Source: JBEKJU01 sp050011095 (lineage in GTDB: Bacteria > Desulfobacterota > Syntrophorhabdia > Syntrophorhabdales > WCHB1-27). Taken from it: a DNA stretch of 33,494 bases. Numbering within the stretch: position 1 is the stretch's first letter; the number at the start of each line of letters is the position of its first letter. The stretch is taken from the NCBI GenBank assembly GCA_050011095.1, contig JBEKJU010000016.1, positions 1-33,494 of the forward strand, given 5' to 3'. The translations under genes were made by a program, and so were the position numbers. Below the pieces are notes generated by a model, which was given only the letters and a program-made list of their open reading frames with translations, was not told the origin of the DNA and did not search any database. Of this stretch, positions 32,090 to 33,494 are shown piece by piece.

Positions 32090-32308
32090 TTGCGATCTCA
32101 CACCCCAAGGAATATCGGGCTCTTTCTGCTCCTGGTAGGGACGGCGCCCCTATTCTTGGCCATCATTGAATACGCGCAGACGATCACCCGGCTGACCGGA
32201 GCGAGGGGTAAAATCTTCGTGAGACCAGGTTTTTTGACCGCCGTTGCAATTGTGTTGATAGGGTTAGCCCTCACCATCACCACTGTGCTCAGGATAAACC
32301 TGGTGTAG
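32090..32308 (+). CDS. Small two-helix membrane protein
   Basis: This frame of 72 codons has two predicted membrane helices (IGLFLLLVGTAPLFLAIIEYA and FLTAVAIVLIGLALTITTVL) joined by a short basic loop. It starts with TTG and has no clear ribosome binding site, so the start is unsure. I do not know the family. It precedes the BASS transporter on the same strand with a 73-base gap and may be co-transcribed. Confidence 0.45.
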   Translation: MRSHTPRNIGLFLLLVGTAPLFLAIIEYAQTITRLTGARGKIFVRPGFLTAVAIVLIGLALTITTVLRINLV

Positions 32309-32381
32309 GGCTTTCGGAACATGACCGGTGACGTGAAAGAACCTCACGCGCGGTTCCCTGTGACGAGGGGAGGAGATTACT

Positions 32382-33245
32382 ATGTTTCTGATGGATACAC
32401 TCCCAAGGGTTCTGATGTTCGTCTTTGTCATCACGTCGATGCTCGGCATCGGGATGCAAACCGGAACAGCGGACCTGCGTTTGTTACTGGCATCGAAGCG
32501 GCTGCTACTCCGTTCCCTGCTTGCCAATTTCGCCGTGGTGCCCGCAATCGGGTTCGTCATGAGCAGGACGTTGCCGCTCAAACCCGAGGCGGTTTGCGCC
32601 CTTCTGCTTCTTGCCTGCACGCCCGGCGGAATAAGCGCGCTTCAATTTACCGGCAAGATCAAGGACGCGTCGTTGTTCGCGGGCGGCAGTGCCTTTATGC
32701 TCTCCTTCTTCGCCGTATTCATCTCTCCGGCTCTTCTGGAACTGCTGCATCCCGCTCGTATCTCAGTGGTTATACGCTACGGACCCGTCCTGTTCTTCAT
32801 TACCCTCTTCCTCCTCCTTCCCCTTGCGCTGGGAATGTTGGTGCGCAGCGGGGCGAACCGTCTGGCGGAAAGGATTTCGAAGCCATGCGCGCTCATCAGC
32901 GCCATCACCTTCATCATGGTAACGTTGCTCATCATGGGTGAGCGTAAAGGGGCGATGAATGCCGTGGGAAAAGAAGGTCTCCTTTGTATGCTGACACTGA
33001 TCGGCAGCTCTATGACGGTGGGCTGGTTCATGGGCGGTCCGGCGAGGGAAACCAGGCCGGTCCTTGCCACGGTGACCGGTATGCGGAACGTTGCCCTGTG
33101 TCTTTTCATCGCCCTGGAAACATTTCCCGGCCCGGCGGTACAGACGCCCCTCGTGGCCTTCAGCGCCCTGATGGTTCCGCCGAACATGCTGCTCACGCTC
33201 TATATCGTGATCCGGAGCAGAAGAAAGGGGCGAATAAAGGTGTGA
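32382..33245 (+). CDS. BASS-family (bile acid:sodium symporter-like) transporter
   Basis: This 287-residue integral membrane protein has about nine to ten helices. Its opening MGLGM-like SMLGIGMQTGTADLRLLL and LLACTPGGISALQFTGKIKDASL, the crossing-helix signature, place it in the BASS superfamily, which moves organic acids with sodium. GMRNVALCLFIAL near residue 230 is the second crossing region. The substrate is not predictable. The ATG at 32382 follows GAGGGGAGGAG. Length is slightly short for the family (about 300). Confidence 0.85.
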   Translation: MFLMDTLPRVLMFVFVITSMLGIGMQTGTADLRLLLASKRLLLRSLLANFAVVPAIGFVMSRTLPLKPEAVCALLLLACTPGGISALQFTGKIKDASLFAGGSAFMLSFFAVFISPALLELLHPARISVVIRYGPVLFFITLFLLLPLALGMLVRSGANRLAERISKPCALISAITFIMVTLLIMGERKGAMNAVGKEGLLCMLTLIGSSMTVGWFMGGPARETRPVLATVTGMRNVALCLFIALETFPGPAVQTPLVAFSALMVPPNMLLTLYIVIRSRRKGRIKV

Positions 33246-33291
33246 ATAGTCAGTTCACCGCAACATCCGGCAATGCGGTTGTGTGGGGTTG

Positions 33292-33494
33292 CTACAGATT
33301 CCCCTGGTTGTCCGGAGATCGTCCACGGAGCCGTGCAGCGCCCGAAGAGCGGGCTCCCGCGGCCGCTTGCGCGAGCATCGGTTTCATGGCCCCCACAAGT
33401 TCCTTGCCCAGCTGGTCGACGGCGCGGCTCATGGCCGCGACGATCGCCCCGTAGTTTTGCCCCTGAATGGGCTCACTGAGGCTTGACTCACCAC
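33292..33494 (-). CDS. C-terminal end of a PqiC-type lipoprotein (runs off the window)
   Basis: The last 66 codons of a minus-strand gene enter from the right edge. SEPIQGQNYGAIVAAMSRAVDQLGKELVGAM matches the end of DUF330/PqiC lipoproteins (ABC-transport auxiliary lipoproteins that work with MCE/Pqi systems for lipid or toluene-resistance transport). A 30-residue Ala/Arg-rich tail ending in TAG follows. The N-terminal lipobox would lie outside the window. It converges on the BASS gene. Confidence 0.55.
   Translation of the reverse strand, partial: GESSLSEPIQGQNYGAIVAAMSRAVDQLGKELVGAMKPMLAQAAAGARSSGAARLRGRSPDNQGNL

Noticed and set aside
1..33494. CRISPR arrays, tRNA and rRNA genes
   Set aside because: No regularly spaced direct repeats, cloverleaf-like sequences or rRNA segments were noticed; a tRNAscan or covariance search would be decisive.

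Overview
The window looks like chromosomal DNA from a strict anaerobe, most likely a Desulfobacterota (former Deltaproteobacteria) lineage close to syntrophs such as Syntrophorhabdales. The evidence is a corrinoid-dependent methyl-transfer gene set with its ferredoxin-domain reactivase, an apparent selenocysteine codon, an anaerobic sulfatase-maturase-type radical SAM protein, a PAS-LuxR regulator, and the codon use and GroEL tail. The assignment is inference from gene content; there is no rRNA marker here.

Layout. 1-7.8 kb: a VOC-fold protein, a bidirectional terminator, groES-groEL with a readable promoter, a large alpha-glucan phosphorylase, a non-coding stretch holding a palindromic repeat element, a secreted DUF3108-like protein, and an arsenite methyltransferase whose frame continues upstream through a TGA codon that is probably selenocysteine. 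7.9-16.7 kb: a divergently arranged corrinoid methyltransferase locus. On the minus strand are a RACo-type ASKHA/ferredoxin reactivase and, ahead of it, a truncated corrinoid-protein gene. On the plus strand is a tight operon: corrinoid protein, UroD/MtaA-type methyltransferase, COG0523 GTPase, second UroD/MtaA-type methyltransferase, hydantoinase/oxoprolinase-family protein. A DUF1638 gene converges on it. 16.9-18.6 kb: a small unknown protein and a PAS-LuxR regulator.

18.6-31 kb is a patchwork with much gene decay: a half MFS transporter fused at DNA level to a half CocE-type hydrolase, a frameshifted UPF0261/Tm-1-like gene, a run of small genes with strong ribosome binding sites ending in a YtxH protein, a chemoreceptor remnant, an IS200/IS605 transposase remnant, a frameshifted membrane protein, and the first 29 codons of a lost arylsulfatase just ahead of an intact sulfatase-maturase-like gene. 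Intact genes between them are a GNAT protein, an AI-2E family permease, a receiver-domain protein with a small partner, a LapA-domain protein and a DUF4239 membrane protein. 31-33.5 kb: the anSME-like radical SAM protein, a small membrane protein, a BASS-type transporter, and the 3' end of a probable PqiC-type lipoprotein running off the window.

The most interesting observation is the arsenite methyltransferase gene. The normally conserved Ser-Cys-Cys near its N-terminus reads Ser-Cys-TGA. The TGA is followed at the expected distance by a hairpin with a GGUC apical loop, as in the E. coli fdhF SECIS element. Second is the methyl-transfer operon: it has two zinc-type methyltransferases, a metallochaperone-type GTPase between them and two different ASKHA-fold ATPases, but no recognisable MttB/MtmB/MtbB/MtaB-type substrate methyltransferase.
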